Of a stretch of DNA of 35,968 bases, positions 23,174-31,806 are shown piece by piece (position 1 is the first letter of the stretch; every line of letters begins with the position of its first letter). Under the pieces are notes generated by a model that saw nothing but the letters and a program-made list of their open reading frames with translations, made no database searches and had not been told where the DNA came from. Where the stretch lies: the NCBI RefSeq assembly GCF_030825785.1, contig NZ_JAPJPG010000014.1, forward strand, positions 1 through 35,968, read 5' to 3'. Source of the stretch: Anaerococcus sp. (GTDB taxonomy: Bacteria > Bacillota > Clostridia > Tissierellales > Peptoniphilaceae). The translations under genes and the position numbers were made by a program.

Positions 23174-24032
23174 CATATCCCTCCTTAGATAATGCATTCA
23201 ATACAGTAAGTTCTATGGACTCATTTAGTCTTTCAAAATTTTGATCATTTTCAACAAGCTTATTGATCAGATCTTTTTCTCTAGTACTGTCATCAAAACC
23301 TGCAGCTATCTTATTAGTCATAGAAGCTATCCTATCTTCTTTTCCTATCAAGCTATTTGTTGTATCATTATCCTCAGTTAGTATCACTGACTTCGTGCAA
23401 TATTTATTGAACATCTCTTTCTTAGATCCAAAAAATAAAACCCTTCCTTTGTGGATATATAGGAGCTTATCACAAATATTTTCAAGCTCTTCATAGTAGT
23501 GGCTTACTAAAAGTATGCTAGTACTCTTGCCCTTGTAATAATCCAAAATCTTCTCCATCAGCATCTGACGAGTTACAAAATCAAGTCCAGTAGTCACTTC
23601 ATCGAACATCGTAATAGGAGAATCCTTCCACATAACTAAGATAAGAGTTAGTTTTTGTTTTTCTCCCCCTGATAGTTCTTTAAAAGATTTTTTTAATAGT
23701 TTTTTAAAATCAAAAAACTCTATTAATTCTGATAAACTTTTATCATTTTCAATTTTTCTATTAGCAACCATTTGAATAATATCTCTAGTAGATACACTCT
23801 CAGAATAATTATTAAATTGCATATGAACGGCAATCTCTTGCCTAGGTATACCCGTTACTATATTTCCACTAAAGGGAATGATTCCAAGAATAGCCTTGAT
23901 GAGTGTTGTTTTTCCAGCTCCATTTGAGCCAATTATTCCTATCTTCTCCCCATCTTTAAATTCTAATTTCTCCTTAATATCCAATACTTTTTTATCCCCA
24001 TAGGAGACTTTTAAATTATCTATTTCAATCAT
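23166..24032 (-). CDS. ABC exporter ATP-binding protein
   Basis: 288 residues. Walker A GSNGAGKTT (35-43), Q-loop at MQFNNYS (71-77), signature LSGGEKQKL (120-128), Walker B ITMFDEVTTGLD (140-151) and switch His in LLVSHYYEE (174-182). The start at 24032 is set by AAGGAG six bases upstream; the open frame extends 44 codons further without a ribosome site. The last 70 residues form a charged tail without membrane segments, common in ABC-2 exporter ATPases. It is the first gene of the ATPase-permease-regulator-kinase block. The leader (24033-24191) holds a weak hairpin GATGC..GCATC (about 24149-24175) that may end the cupin transcript. Confidence 0.9.
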   Translation of the reverse strand: MIEIDNLKVSYGDKKVLDIKEKLEFKDGEKIGIIGSNGAGKTTLIKAILGIIPFSGNIVTGIPRQEIAVHMQFNNYSESVSTRDIIQMVANRKIENDKSLSELIEFFDFKKLLKKSFKELSGGEKQKLTLILVMWKDSPITMFDEVTTGLDFVTRQMLMEKILDYYKGKSTSILLVSHYYEELENICDKLLYIHKGRVLFFGSKKEMFNKYCTKSVILTEDNDTTNSLIGKEDRIASMTNKIAAGFDDSTREKDLINKLVENDQNFERLNESIELTVLNALSKEGYDE

Positions 24033-24191
24033 ATCTTGCTCCTTACATCTATATAATAAATCAAAGATGTGGATTTTAAGTGCAGATAGTTTAGATTTTT
24101 TGTAAAATATATAAGTAAATCTCCATTGATTTAACATTGTATAAAAATAGATGCCACTTTTCATAAATCAGCATCCAATATCTAAATTATT

Positions 24192-24494
24192 TTAAATTTT
24201 AACAAAAAGGCAAAACCAAATAGCCTTATCCTGATCTATCACCCTATGCCTTAGTCCTTTTGGAATAAAAAGAAAATCTCCCTTTTTCATCCTTACTATT
24301 TCCGATTCTGTTTCAATGGAAGCTAATCCTTCCATAAGAATAACAACTTCATCCTCGTCTTGTACCATATAGTCTGTAACTTGATTTAAGGATAGGGTCC
24401 TTATAGCCCTGACTTTCCCATTTTCAAAGAATTTCTCTTCGATTTCTTCTAGATCAGAAAACTTTATATGATCAAATAAATTAAAAACTTCCAT
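24192..24494 (-). CDS. Small cupin-domain protein
   Basis: 100 residues from the ATG seven bases after AGGAGG; a TTG just before it is in frame but less likely. A single cupin barrel: EDEVVILMEGLASIE (47-61), a short loop, then MKKGDFLFIPKGLRHRV (69-85), where GDFLFIPKGxxH is cupin motif 2 with a possible metal ligand His83. Motif 1 lacks the usual H-x-H pair (QDEDEVV instead), so metal binding is uncertain. Small cupins of this type bind ligands or modify small molecules. The function here is unknown. It lies between the hemerythrin-type gene and the exporter block, reading the same way. Confidence 0.8.
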   Translation of the reverse strand: MEVFNLFDHIKFSDLEEIEEKFFENGKVRAIRTLSLNQVTDYMVQDEDEVVILMEGLASIETESEIVRMKKGDFLFIPKGLRHRVIDQDKAIWFCLFVKI

Positions 24495-24580
24495 CAAATC
24501 TCCTCCTATTTTAGTCCATCTATACCCTTTTCAAAAGTATTTTATTTACAATTAGATTTATTCTTTTTTCCTTTAAAATA

Positions 24581-24619
24581 AAAATCTCCCACTTAGTTTT
24601 ACACCAAGTGGAAGATTTT
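24581..24619 (-). terminator. Terminator of the DUF438/hemerythrin gene
   Basis: Leftward stem AAAATCTTCCACTT / AAGTGGGAGATTTT (24581-24619, one G-T pair) with T tract, 18 bases past the stop codon. Confidence 0.85.
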
Positions 24620-24636
24620 AAAATATAAAACTTATT

Positions 24637-25941
24637 CTATTTTGTAAGATAATCCTTGTAGAAGCTTAAGTCTTGAACTGCTTCCAAAACACCCTTGTAG
24701 TTTCCTTTTTTATCTCTTACAGCATAGTAAGTAATAGACATATCCTTGCCTGCTATAGGTTTAACTAGTCTGAACTCGTCTCTTTTGCCTGCTTTGAAGT
24801 CCTTGATTAGTCCTCTTACTATAGGTTCTACCTTGGGTGGGTGGCAGGAATATACTGGGCGGCCTAGGGCGCTTTCTGGTCTTTTGAAGACCTTACTTCC
24901 TTTGTGATCGTTAAAGTAGGTATTTATATCCTTATCATTGACAAAGGTGATTTCTACATCTAAGGTATCAAATATTGCTTCGATTTGGTCCTTCCTCAAT
25001 TTACCTTTCTTGAAAGTGACATAACCTTCTTCTTCTTTGCTCTCTTTTTCTTCACTTTCTATTTCCTCATATGAGATTAGTGAGTGGTCGTAGTCTTTTA
25101 GGTCCTTGTAGAGTAGGTCTAGGTCTTCTTTTTTTACATTTTCTTCTAATAGAGGATAAAGGATATTATCTTCCTTGTAGGTCATCTCTTCTGCTCTCTG
25201 GATAGCTTTATCTAGAGCTTTCTCATCTTCTTTCTTTATAGCCTTTCTAATAGCCTTGGCTATTTCTATATCTACAGCCCACATCACATCTGATGGGCCT
25301 GGCTTATTGTATTTTACCTTAAGAAGGGGATATATTAAATCTCCCTTTTTCTTATAGTGGCTTCCAATAACCGTAAGCTTCTCGTAGTCTTTATCTTCTT
25401 TTGCCTCGTTTATGATTTCTTTTATCTTGTCATTTTCTCTTTCCATATAGGATATGAATGGATCTATACTTCTTTCCTCACTATTTTCATTGTGGGTCAT
25501 TCCGTGAAATAGAGAAGAGTGAACATCGCAAAGTTTTCTTACTTCATCCTTATCTATTCCAGATTGTAGGAGTTCTTCTTCTGCATCCATTATCTCTGAT
25601 GATAAGACTCCTTGGAAGTTTTCTTTGAAATCCTTCTTTACTTTTTCTAGATCCTCTCCTTCTGAAAGTCTTGATATATATGATTTGACAAGTTCTTTTC
25701 TCCTAATAACCTCTGGGTCTAGTGAAGAATCAAAAACTTCATAGCCATAGTTTTCAAGTCTTTCTTCTAGCTTATCTATGCCCATAAGGCTCGCCGCTCT
25801 TTTAAGTGATGTTTTCTTTGCCATGGATTTGATTAAAAGTGGGTTATCTAGACCCATAAACCCTATTTCTGTAAGTATATCCTTAAGTTCTGAATTTTCT
25901 TCTATTAAATCAAAAACCGTTTTATTTATATCAATTTTCAT
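24637..25941 (-). CDS. DUF1858/DUF438 protein with hemerythrin-like and PAS domains
   Basis: 434 residues from the ATG with GGAGG five bases upstream; earlier in-frame ATGs lack a site. N-terminal DUF1858 region (3-60, DINKTVFDLIEENSELKDIL), then DUF438 (about 75-145), a hemerythrin/HHE-type helical bundle (about 138-290) with candidate iron ligands His141, His146, His195 (GSHYKKKGDLIYPLL) and Glu residues, an acidic linker (292-305), and a C-terminal PAS-like domain (about 312-434) with VYSCHPP and the final KGVLEAVQDLSFYK. Proteins of this architecture are linked to oxygen or nitric-oxide responses in anaerobes, probably sensing or scavenging. A palindrome (25998-26011) overlaps the promoter at an activator position. 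Confidence 0.85.
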   Translation of the reverse strand: MKIDINKTVFDLIEENSELKDILTEIGFMGLDNPLLIKSMAKKTSLKRAASLMGIDKLEERLENYGYEVFDSSLDPEVIRRKELVKSYISRLSEGEDLEKVKKDFKENFQGVLSSEIMDAEEELLQSGIDKDEVRKLCDVHSSLFHGMTHNENSEERSIDPFISYMERENDKIKEIINEAKEDKDYEKLTVIGSHYKKKGDLIYPLLKVKYNKPGPSDVMWAVDIEIAKAIRKAIKKEDEKALDKAIQRAEEMTYKEDNILYPLLEENVKKEDLDLLYKDLKDYDHSLISYEEIESEEKESKEEEGYVTFKKGKLRKDQIEAIFDTLDVEITFVNDKDINTYFNDHKGSKVFKRPESALGRPVYSCHPPKVEPIVRGLIKDFKAGKRDEFRLVKPIAGKDMSITYYAVRDKKGNYKGVLEAVQDLSFYKDYLTK

Positions 25942-25969
25942 AATTGCCTCCATATTTTTAACTAATTTT

Positions 25970-25998
25970 ATTATATAGCTATTGAGAATGGTAATCAG
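25970..25998 (-). promoter_or_regulatory. Promoter of the DUF438/hemerythrin gene
   Basis: Leftward TATAAT (25970-25975). At 17 bases the -35 is a poor CTGATT (25993-25998), as expected for an activator-dependent promoter. Confidence 0.55.
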
Positions 25999-26011
25999 TA
26001 ACATATGTTAC
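25998..26011. promoter_or_regulatory. Perfect palindrome, candidate CRP/FNR-type activator site
   Basis: GTAACATATGTTAC is a perfect 14-base palindrome (GTAAC-N4-GTTAC). Its centre (26004.5) lies 41.5 bases upstream of the start predicted from the -10 at 25970-25975, the standard class II position for CRP/FNR-family activators. The half sites resemble those reported for HcpR-type nitrosative-stress regulators, from memory and not verified. Confidence 0.55.
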
Positions 26012-26019
26012 AAGACAAT

Positions 26020-26047
26020 AAAAAAAAGATCCCGCATTAGCGAGATC
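26020..26047 (-). terminator. Terminator of the gyrA-rsbV-rsbW-sigma transcript
   Basis: Leftward stem GATCTCGC / GCGGGATC (26028-26047, one G-T pair), loop TAAT, then a run of T, directly after the sigma-factor stop codon. Confidence 0.9.
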
Positions 26048-26048
26048 C

Positions 26049-26816
26049 TTACTTCATCTTTTCTAATTCTATACTAAATTTTTGTAAGATTTTTTTCTCA
26101 ATCCTTGATACTGTCATCTGGCTTATGTCCAAGGTGTTTGCTATATCTACCTGGGTCCTTCCTTCGTAGTATCTAAGTTCTAGGATTTCTTTTTCTAGGT
26201 CATTTAATCTTTCTTTTGACTTATCGATTAGATCTTTAAGCTCGATTGAGTCGAAGTTCCTGTCTTCTTCTCCAATCATATCTGATAAGTCGATGGAATT
26301 TTCTCCCTTTTGGACTTGGTATTTCATATCCAAAGATTGTGGAGTATAGACCTTGCTTGCTTCCATAGTCTCTAGTATTGTCTCCTCATCTTCTCCAAGA
26401 TAGTCAGCTATATCGGCTATAGTTGGTGTTCTTTGAAGTTCTTGTGGGAGGATTTTTTTGGCTGTATTGATCTTTTTATAAAGATTCTGTATCCTACGAG
26501 GAACTCTTATTACCCAGCCCTTATCCCTAAAGTATCTCTTAAGCTCTCCCATTATTGTTGGAGTCGCAAAGGATGAGAAAGCATAGCCCTTGGTTGGATC
26601 ATACCTTTCTACAGCATAGATCAAGCCTAAGCTTGCGACTTGGTAGAGATCATCTTTTTCGATTCCCTTTCCTACGTATTTGTTAGAGAGGATATCGACT
26701 ATATACATATGTTCTTGTATAAGCTCATCTCTTAGTTTTATGTCGCGAGTTTCATAATACTCTTCGAATTTTTCTTGAATGGCCTCTTTGTGCTCTTTTT
26801 TGCTTGTCTTAGACAT
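26049..26816 (-). CDS. RNA polymerase sigma factor, SigB/SigF/SigG family
   Basis: 255 residues. Region 2 (about 30-105) has DDLYQVASLGLIYAVERYDP and FSSFATPTIMGELKRYFRDK, followed by VIRVPRRIQ, diagnostic of the SigB/SigF/SigG group. Region 3 is about 112-175, and region 4 (205-248) has LEKEILELRYYEGRTQVDIA and the ISQMTVSRIEKKIL helix-turn-helix. It directs RNA polymerase to alternative promoters and is normally held by an RsbW/SpoIIAB-type anti-sigma factor, which is encoded just upstream with a TAATG overlap. No sporulation genes are visible here, so a general stress role is more likely than a forespore role (inference). Confidence 0.92.
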   Translation of the reverse strand: MSKTSKKEHKEAIQEKFEEYYETRDIKLRDELIQEHMYIVDILSNKYVGKGIEKDDLYQVASLGLIYAVERYDPTKGYAFSSFATPTIMGELKRYFRDKGWVIRVPRRIQNLYKKINTAKKILPQELQRTPTIADIADYLGEDEETILETMEASKVYTPQSLDMKYQVQKGENSIDLSDMIGEEDRNFDSIELKDLIDKSKERLNDLEKEILELRYYEGRTQVDIANTLDISQMTVSRIEKKILQKFSIELEKMK

Positions 26817-27151
26817 TATTCTGCCCTTATTGTAAGTACTATCTTTTCATCTTCGATTATTAGCTTGTCACATAATTCTTCTAGGATTAAATCTCTCATG
26901 GAAAGGGCTCTTGGCTCAAGCTCTCTGTCCTTTCCTTTTACTTCTACCTTAAGGTTTTTCTCTTCTGCATAGAAGTTTACCGTGATGTCTTCTTCATTTA
27001 GCTTGTAGTTAACCGCCTCAGATACTACTACTCTTATATCTTCGACTTCTTCTATATTAAAGCCCAAATCTGAGGCAAGGCTTGCCGCAAATAGCCTCAA
27101 TGATTTGATATAGAGGCTATTTGCAGGAATTTTAATGCTTATTTTTTCCAT
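26816..27151 (-). CDS. RsbW/SpoIIAB-like anti-sigma factor with degenerate ATP site
   Basis: 111 residues (RsbW is usually about 145-160) from the ATG one base after the rsbV stop. The fold is recognisable: an N-terminal strand and helix, VEDIRVVVSEAVNYKLN (36-52) where RsbW has its N-box, strands LKVEVKGKDRE, and a final DLILEELCDKLII helix. The N-box asparagine that binds magnesium in SpoIIAB (V-V-S-E-A-V-T-N) is Tyr here (Asn is shifted by one), and the D-x-G-x-G and glycine-rich lid motifs are absent. It should bind the sigma factor, but kinase activity toward RsbV is doubtful. The gene lies between rsbV and the sigma gene with 1-base spacing or overlap. Confidence 0.75.
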   Translation of the reverse strand: MEKISIKIPANSLYIKSLRLFAASLASDLGFNIEEVEDIRVVVSEAVNYKLNEEDITVNFYAEEKNLKVEVKGKDRELEPRALSMRDLILEELCDKLIIEDEKIVLTIRAE

Positions 27152-27152
27152 A

Positions 27153-27458
27153 TTACACCATCTCAAATATTTCTGTAAGATCTGTGATCTTGAAAAGCTT
27201 TAAGATATTTTCTTTTGGATTGATTATCTTTACTTTTTTTCCTCTTTGCTCATTTATCTTATATATTTTCATAAACATACCAAGACCTGTCGAGTCAAGA
27301 TAGTCAAGATTTTTGATATCTATTAATACGTCTTTGTTCACAGTTTCTATTTCATCTTCTATAAGAGATTTGAACTCTTCTTCTGAATATACATCGAGAT
27401 CTCCAGAAAGATCTAGCACTAACTTGTCATTTTCGTCTGTAATATTTGCTTTAAACAT
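27153..27458 (-). CDS. Anti-sigma factor antagonist (RsbV/SpoIIAA-like STAS protein)
   Basis: 101 residues, a single STAS domain. LVLDLSGDLDVYS (13-25) and the switch loop IKNLDYLDSTGLGMF (48-62) contain Ser56, the residue phosphorylated by RsbW-type kinases. The C-terminal helix ends KITDLTEIFEMV. In partner switching, the unphosphorylated protein captures the anti-sigma factor and frees sigma. The gene starts inside the end of gyrA (8-base overlap), so its translation is coupled to gyrase. Serine is intact although the neighbouring RsbW lacks normal ATP motifs. Confidence 0.9.
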   Translation of the reverse strand: MFKANITDENDKLVLDLSGDLDVYSEEEFKSLIEDEIETVNKDVLIDIKNLDYLDSTGLGMFMKIYKINEQRGKKVKIINPKENILKLFKITDLTEIFEMV

Positions 27459-29895
27459 CTTCTTCCTCTTCTTCTAAAGTGCTATATTTAGTTACTGAAA
27501 CAATCCTGTCATTTTCATCTGTAAGGTTTTTGAGCTTAACGCCAACTGTGTTTCTACCTGTTATAGATATATCCCTTACATTTAATCTTATCATATCACC
27601 TGATAAGGATACCATCATTATATCATTATCTAGGTCGACTGGTAAAGTATCTATGATTTTTCCAGTTTTTTCTGTAACCTTGTGGCATTTGACACCCTTA
27701 CCACCCCTGTTTTGGTTTTTGAAATTGTTAAAGGAGGTCTTCTTGCCGTAGGCGTTTTCTGTTACCACAAGTAGATAGGTCTCATCGCCTTTTATATTCA
27801 TAGATACAACCTCGTCTCTCTTATCGAGCTTGATTGCCCTTACTCCTTGGGCTATCCTTCCCATAGACCTAAGATCAGCTGAGTTAAATTGGATGGTCAT
27901 ACCGTTTTTAGTTGATATGATTAACTCTTCTTCCTTATCTATTTGTCTAACTGAGATTAACCTATCATCTTCTTTAAGAGAAATAGCTATGATTCCATTT
28001 TTCCTAATATTGGTGAAGTTTTCGGCCTCAGTTTTCTTAATTGTACCCATTTTTGTTTGTAGAACTATTTGACTATCCTTGTTTAATTCGGATAGGGTCA
28101 TCATTTCTGTAATCTTTTCTCCAGATTCAAGCTTTAGGATATTTATAATAGCTATTCCTCTAGATTGGCGGCTTCCTTCTGGAACTTCGTAGGTCTTTAG
28201 GGAGTAGACCTTACCAAAGGATGTGAAGAATAAGAGGTCTTCGTGAGTATTAGTTGTCTTTATCTTCTTGATAAAGTCTCCTTCTTTGGTATTTCCTGCA
28301 GCTATTCCCTTGCCACCCCTATTTTGGACCTTGTAGGTATCTATAGGCAGTCTTTTGATGTAGCCATCCTTGGTTAGGGTAAGGAGGACGTCTTCTTTTT
28401 CAATTAGCTCTTCTATGTCGATCTCACCCTCGTCTGGTACGATCTTACTTCTCCTATCATCAGAGAATTTCTCTTTTATTTCTTCCATCTCATCGATTAT
28501 TAGATTAAGGAGGTTTTCTTCTGAATTTAGGATAGAAAGTAGATATGCTATTGTCTCTTCTAGCTCTTTGTTTTCAGCCTTTAATTTATCAATCTCGAGT
28601 CCTGATAGTCTTTTAAGTTGCATATCAAGGATGGCTTGAGATTGCTTGTCTGTAAGAGAGAATTTTTCTAAGAATATTTTCTTAATCTCATCATTATCAT
28701 AAGAAGATCTGATTATTTTTATAATCTCATCGATATTATCGATTGCTACTATAAGACCTTCTACTATATGTTTTCTAGCCTTAGCCTTGGATAGGTCAAA
28801 ACTTGTCCTTCTAGTCACTACATCCTTTTGGTGTTCGATGTAGTATTCAATTAATTCCTTAAGATTTAAAACCTTAGGCACTCCATCTACTAGGGCTAGA
28901 TTTATTATTCCGAAAGTTGTCTCAAGCTGAGTGTATTTGTATAGGTTGTTTAAGACGATATTTGCATTAGAGTCTCTTTTAACCTCAATTACAATCCTCA
29001 TTCCTTTCCTGTCTGACTCATCCCTAATGTCAGATATGCCATCGATTCTTTTTTCTTTGACAAGGTCTGCTATTTTTTCGATTAGTCGGGACTTGTTTAC
29101 CTGGTAAGGGATTTCTGTAATTATGATTCTTTCCCTATTTTTCTTAAATGGCTCGATTTTACAAACAGCACGGAGCTTCACCTTGCCTCGTCCTGTACTA
29201 TAGGCATCCTTTATTCCTGATTTACCGAGGATATAGGCTCCTGTTGGAAAGTCTGGTCCTGGTATTATTTTATTTAAATCTTCTATGGAAATCTCAGGAT
29301 CTTTCATATAGGCTATACAGGCCTCAATTGACTCTCCTAGATTGTGAGGAGCCATATTTGTAGCCATACCTACAGCTATACCATTTGACCCATTTACAAG
29401 TAGGTTAGGAAATCTTGAAGGAAGGACAACTGGTTCCAATTCTTCTTCATCGAAGTTTGGCATAAAGTCGACCGTATCCTTGTTGATATCTCTTAGCATC
29501 TCCTTGGCGATCTTGCTCATTCTAACTTCTGTATAACGCATAGCAGCTGCGTCATCTCCATCTATTGAACCGAAGTTACCTTGACCTTGGGCCAAAGGAT
29601 ATCTAGTTGAAAAATCTTGGGCAAGTCTTACCAAGGCATCGTAGATGGCACTATCACCGTGAGGGTGGTACTTACCCATTACATCACCGACTACCCTGGC
29701 GGATTTTCTAGTAGGCTTATTTGGATCAAGTCCTAAGCCTTCCATTCCGTAGAGGATTCTCCTATGAACTGGTTTTAGACCATCTCTTACATCTGGAAGG
29801 GCCCTAGATACGATTACACTCATGGAGTATTCGAGATAGGAGTCCTTCATCTTCTTTTCTAGGTCTACATTAATAATATTGTTATCTTCTATCAT
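27451..29895 (-). CDS. gyrA: DNA gyrase subunit A
   Basis: 814 residues, normal length. It breaks and rejoins DNA in the gyrase A2B2 complex that introduces negative supercoils. The N-terminal winged-helix/tower domain has the quinolone region GDVMGKYHPHGDSAIYDALV with Ser82 and Asp86 intact (wild-type pattern at the two main resistance positions) and catalytic Tyr121 in AAAMRYTEVRM. A coiled-coil tower with hinge follows, then the C-terminal beta-pinwheel with GyrA-box sequences QNRGGKGI (about 524-531) and NQNRGGKGVK nearer the C terminus. The acidic tail EEEEEDV is cut into by rsbV. Eight bases separate it from gyrB. Confidence 0.97.
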   Translation of the reverse strand: MIEDNNIINVDLEKKMKDSYLEYSMSVIVSRALPDVRDGLKPVHRRILYGMEGLGLDPNKPTRKSARVVGDVMGKYHPHGDSAIYDALVRLAQDFSTRYPLAQGQGNFGSIDGDDAAAMRYTEVRMSKIAKEMLRDINKDTVDFMPNFDEEELEPVVLPSRFPNLLVNGSNGIAVGMATNMAPHNLGESIEACIAYMKDPEISIEDLNKIIPGPDFPTGAYILGKSGIKDAYSTGRGKVKLRAVCKIEPFKKNRERIIITEIPYQVNKSRLIEKIADLVKEKRIDGISDIRDESDRKGMRIVIEVKRDSNANIVLNNLYKYTQLETTFGIINLALVDGVPKVLNLKELIEYYIEHQKDVVTRRTSFDLSKAKARKHIVEGLIVAIDNIDEIIKIIRSSYDNDEIKKIFLEKFSLTDKQSQAILDMQLKRLSGLEIDKLKAENKELEETIAYLLSILNSEENLLNLIIDEMEEIKEKFSDDRRSKIVPDEGEIDIEELIEKEDVLLTLTKDGYIKRLPIDTYKVQNRGGKGIAAGNTKEGDFIKKIKTTNTHEDLLFFTSFGKVYSLKTYEVPEGSRQSRGIAIINILKLESGEKITEMMTLSELNKDSQIVLQTKMGTIKKTEAENFTNIRKNGIIAISLKEDDRLISVRQIDKEEELIISTKNGMTIQFNSADLRSMGRIAQGVRAIKLDKRDEVVSMNIKGDETYLLVVTENAYGKKTSFNNFKNQNRGGKGVKCHKVTEKTGKIIDTLPVDLDNDIMMVSLSGDMIRLNVRDISITGRNTVGVKLKNLTDENDRIVSVTKYSTLEEEEEDV

Positions 29896-29903
29896 TTTGC
29901 CTC

Positions 29904-31805
29904 CTATACGTCAATGTTTGATACGTACTTGGCGTTTTCTTGAATAAAGTTACGTCTTGGTTCTACCTTTTCTCCCATTAGAAGTGAGAAAGTATCATCC
30001 GTACTAGTTGAATCTAAGTCTTCATTAACTCTTAGAAGAACTCTGTGATCTGGGTCCATTGTAGTATCCCATAGTTGATCTGCATTCATCTCACCAAGAC
30101 CCTTATATCTATTTATCTTATATTTATCAGCCTTAATTTCCTTAAGAACCTTGTCTCTTTCGGAATCCGTATATACGTAGCGTTCATTTCTACCGTGACT
30201 GATCTTATATAAAGGTGGTTGGGCAACGTATACATGGCCTTCGTCTATTAATGGCTTCATGTATCTGTAGAAGAAGGTCAAAAGAAGGGTTCTGATGTGG
30301 GCACCATCGACGTCGGCATCGGTCATGATTATGATCTTTCCGTAGCGGAGTTTTGATATATCAAATTCCTTGCCTATTCCTGTGCCGAAGGCTGTAATCA
30401 TAGCTTTAATTTCTTCTGAGTTTAGGATTCTATCGAGATTAGCCTTTTCTACATTCATAATCTTTCCTCTTAGGGGAAGGATAGCTTGAATTCTATTATC
30501 TCTTCCACCCTTAGCAGATCCTCCCGCAGAATTACCCTCGACTATGAAGATTTCATTTTCGGAAAGGTCGGTTGATTGGCAGTCTGCAAGCTTTCCTGGA
30601 AGAGTTGTCGAATCTAGGATAGATCTTTTCCTAGTTAAGTCTCTTGCCTTTCTTGCAGCTTCTCTCGCTCTTCTGGATGCTAAGGCTTTTTCTATTATAT
30701 TTTTGGCAGGCTTTGGATTTTCTTCTAGATAGGCTTGAAGTCTCTGGCTCACGAATGTATCCACAGCTCCTCTAACCTCTGAGTTTCCAAGTTTAGCCTT
30801 GGTTTGTCCTTCAAATTGTGGGTCGGATATTTTGATAGAAACTACAGCAGTAATTCCCTCTCTTATATCGTCACCTTGAAGGTTTTCGTCGTTTTCTTTT
30901 AGAAACTTAAAGTTTCTAGCGTAATCATTTACTGTTCTTGTTAGGGCTGACCTAAAACCTGATAGGTGGGTTCCACCTTCTGGTGTGTGGATATTATTGG
31001 CATAGGTTAGGATATTTTCGCTGTAACCATCTGTATATTGGAAGCTTACTTCTACTTCTATGTCTTCCTGCATACCATCGAAGTGAGGAACCTGCTCCAT
31101 AATAGGAGTTTTATTTCTATTAAGATATGTTACAAATTCCTTGATTCCTCCCTCATATTTGAAGCTTTCGGAAAAGTCTTCTCTCTCATCTTCTAGGATT
31201 ATTTCTACTCCCCTATTTAGGAAGGCCATTTCTCTGAATCTGTTTTCCAAAGTTTTCCTATCAAATATAGTTGTATCGAAAATCTCTCCATCTGGTTTGA
31301 AGGTTATAGTTGTACCAGTTTCTTCTGTATCTCCTATAATTTCCAAATCACTTGTGACTTCTCCCTTTGCAAAAGTCATCTTGTAGATATGGCCGTCTCT
31401 TTTGACTTCAGCTACCAGGTATTCACTTAGGGCGTTTACTACAGAGACACCTACACCGTGAAGTCCTCCTGAAAACTTATAGGCAGAGTCATCAAACTTA
31501 CCACCAGCGTGCAATACTGTAAGGACTGTCTCGAGCGTTGATTTGTGAGTTGTAGGATGCTCTTTGACAGGTATTCCTGAACCGTCATCCTCTACTTTTA
31601 TTACATTATCTTTACTTACTGTTACCTTTATGTAGTCACAACGACCTGCCAAGGCTTCATCCACAGAGTTATCAACGACTTCGTAAACTAAGTGGTGAAG
31701 TCCCTTTTCACTGGTCGAACCTATATACATACCAGGTCTTAGTCTAACTGGTTCTAGTCCTTCCAAAACCCTGATATTGCCAGCATCATAATTGTTATCT
31801 TGCAT
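29904..31805 (-). CDS. gyrB: DNA gyrase subunit B
   Basis: 633 residues from the ATG six bases after AAAGGA; an in-frame ATG 24 bases earlier lies in the end of recF. GHKL ATPase domain with YEVVDNSVDEALAG and the LHAGGKFDDSAYKFSGGLHG ATP lid. TOPRIM domain with EGNSAGGSAKGGRDNRIQAI (acidic Mg site) and DADVDGAHIRTLLLTFFYR, ending PPLYKI and an RYKGLGEMN segment. It supplies ATP hydrolysis for gyrase with GyrA. One base after the recF stop codon, so the two genes are co-translated. Confidence 0.97.
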   Translation of the reverse strand: MQDNNYDAGNIRVLEGLEPVRLRPGMYIGSTSEKGLHHLVYEVVDNSVDEALAGRCDYIKVTVSKDNVIKVEDDGSGIPVKEHPTTHKSTLETVLTVLHAGGKFDDSAYKFSGGLHGVGVSVVNALSEYLVAEVKRDGHIYKMTFAKGEVTSDLEIIGDTEETGTTITFKPDGEIFDTTIFDRKTLENRFREMAFLNRGVEIILEDEREDFSESFKYEGGIKEFVTYLNRNKTPIMEQVPHFDGMQEDIEVEVSFQYTDGYSENILTYANNIHTPEGGTHLSGFRSALTRTVNDYARNFKFLKENDENLQGDDIREGITAVVSIKISDPQFEGQTKAKLGNSEVRGAVDTFVSQRLQAYLEENPKPAKNIIEKALASRRAREAARKARDLTRKRSILDSTTLPGKLADCQSTDLSENEIFIVEGNSAGGSAKGGRDNRIQAILPLRGKIMNVEKANLDRILNSEEIKAMITAFGTGIGKEFDISKLRYGKIIIMTDADVDGAHIRTLLLTFFYRYMKPLIDEGHVYVAQPPLYKISHGRNERYVYTDSERDKVLKEIKADKYKINRYKGLGEMNADQLWDTTMDPDHRVLLRVNEDLDSTSTDDTFSLLMGEKVEPRRNFIQENAKYVSNIDV

Positions 31806-31806
31806 A

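Noticed and set aside
26049..26816. Sporulation sigma factor SigF
   Set aside because: The family match fits SigB as well as SigF, and nothing else in the window points to sporulation.
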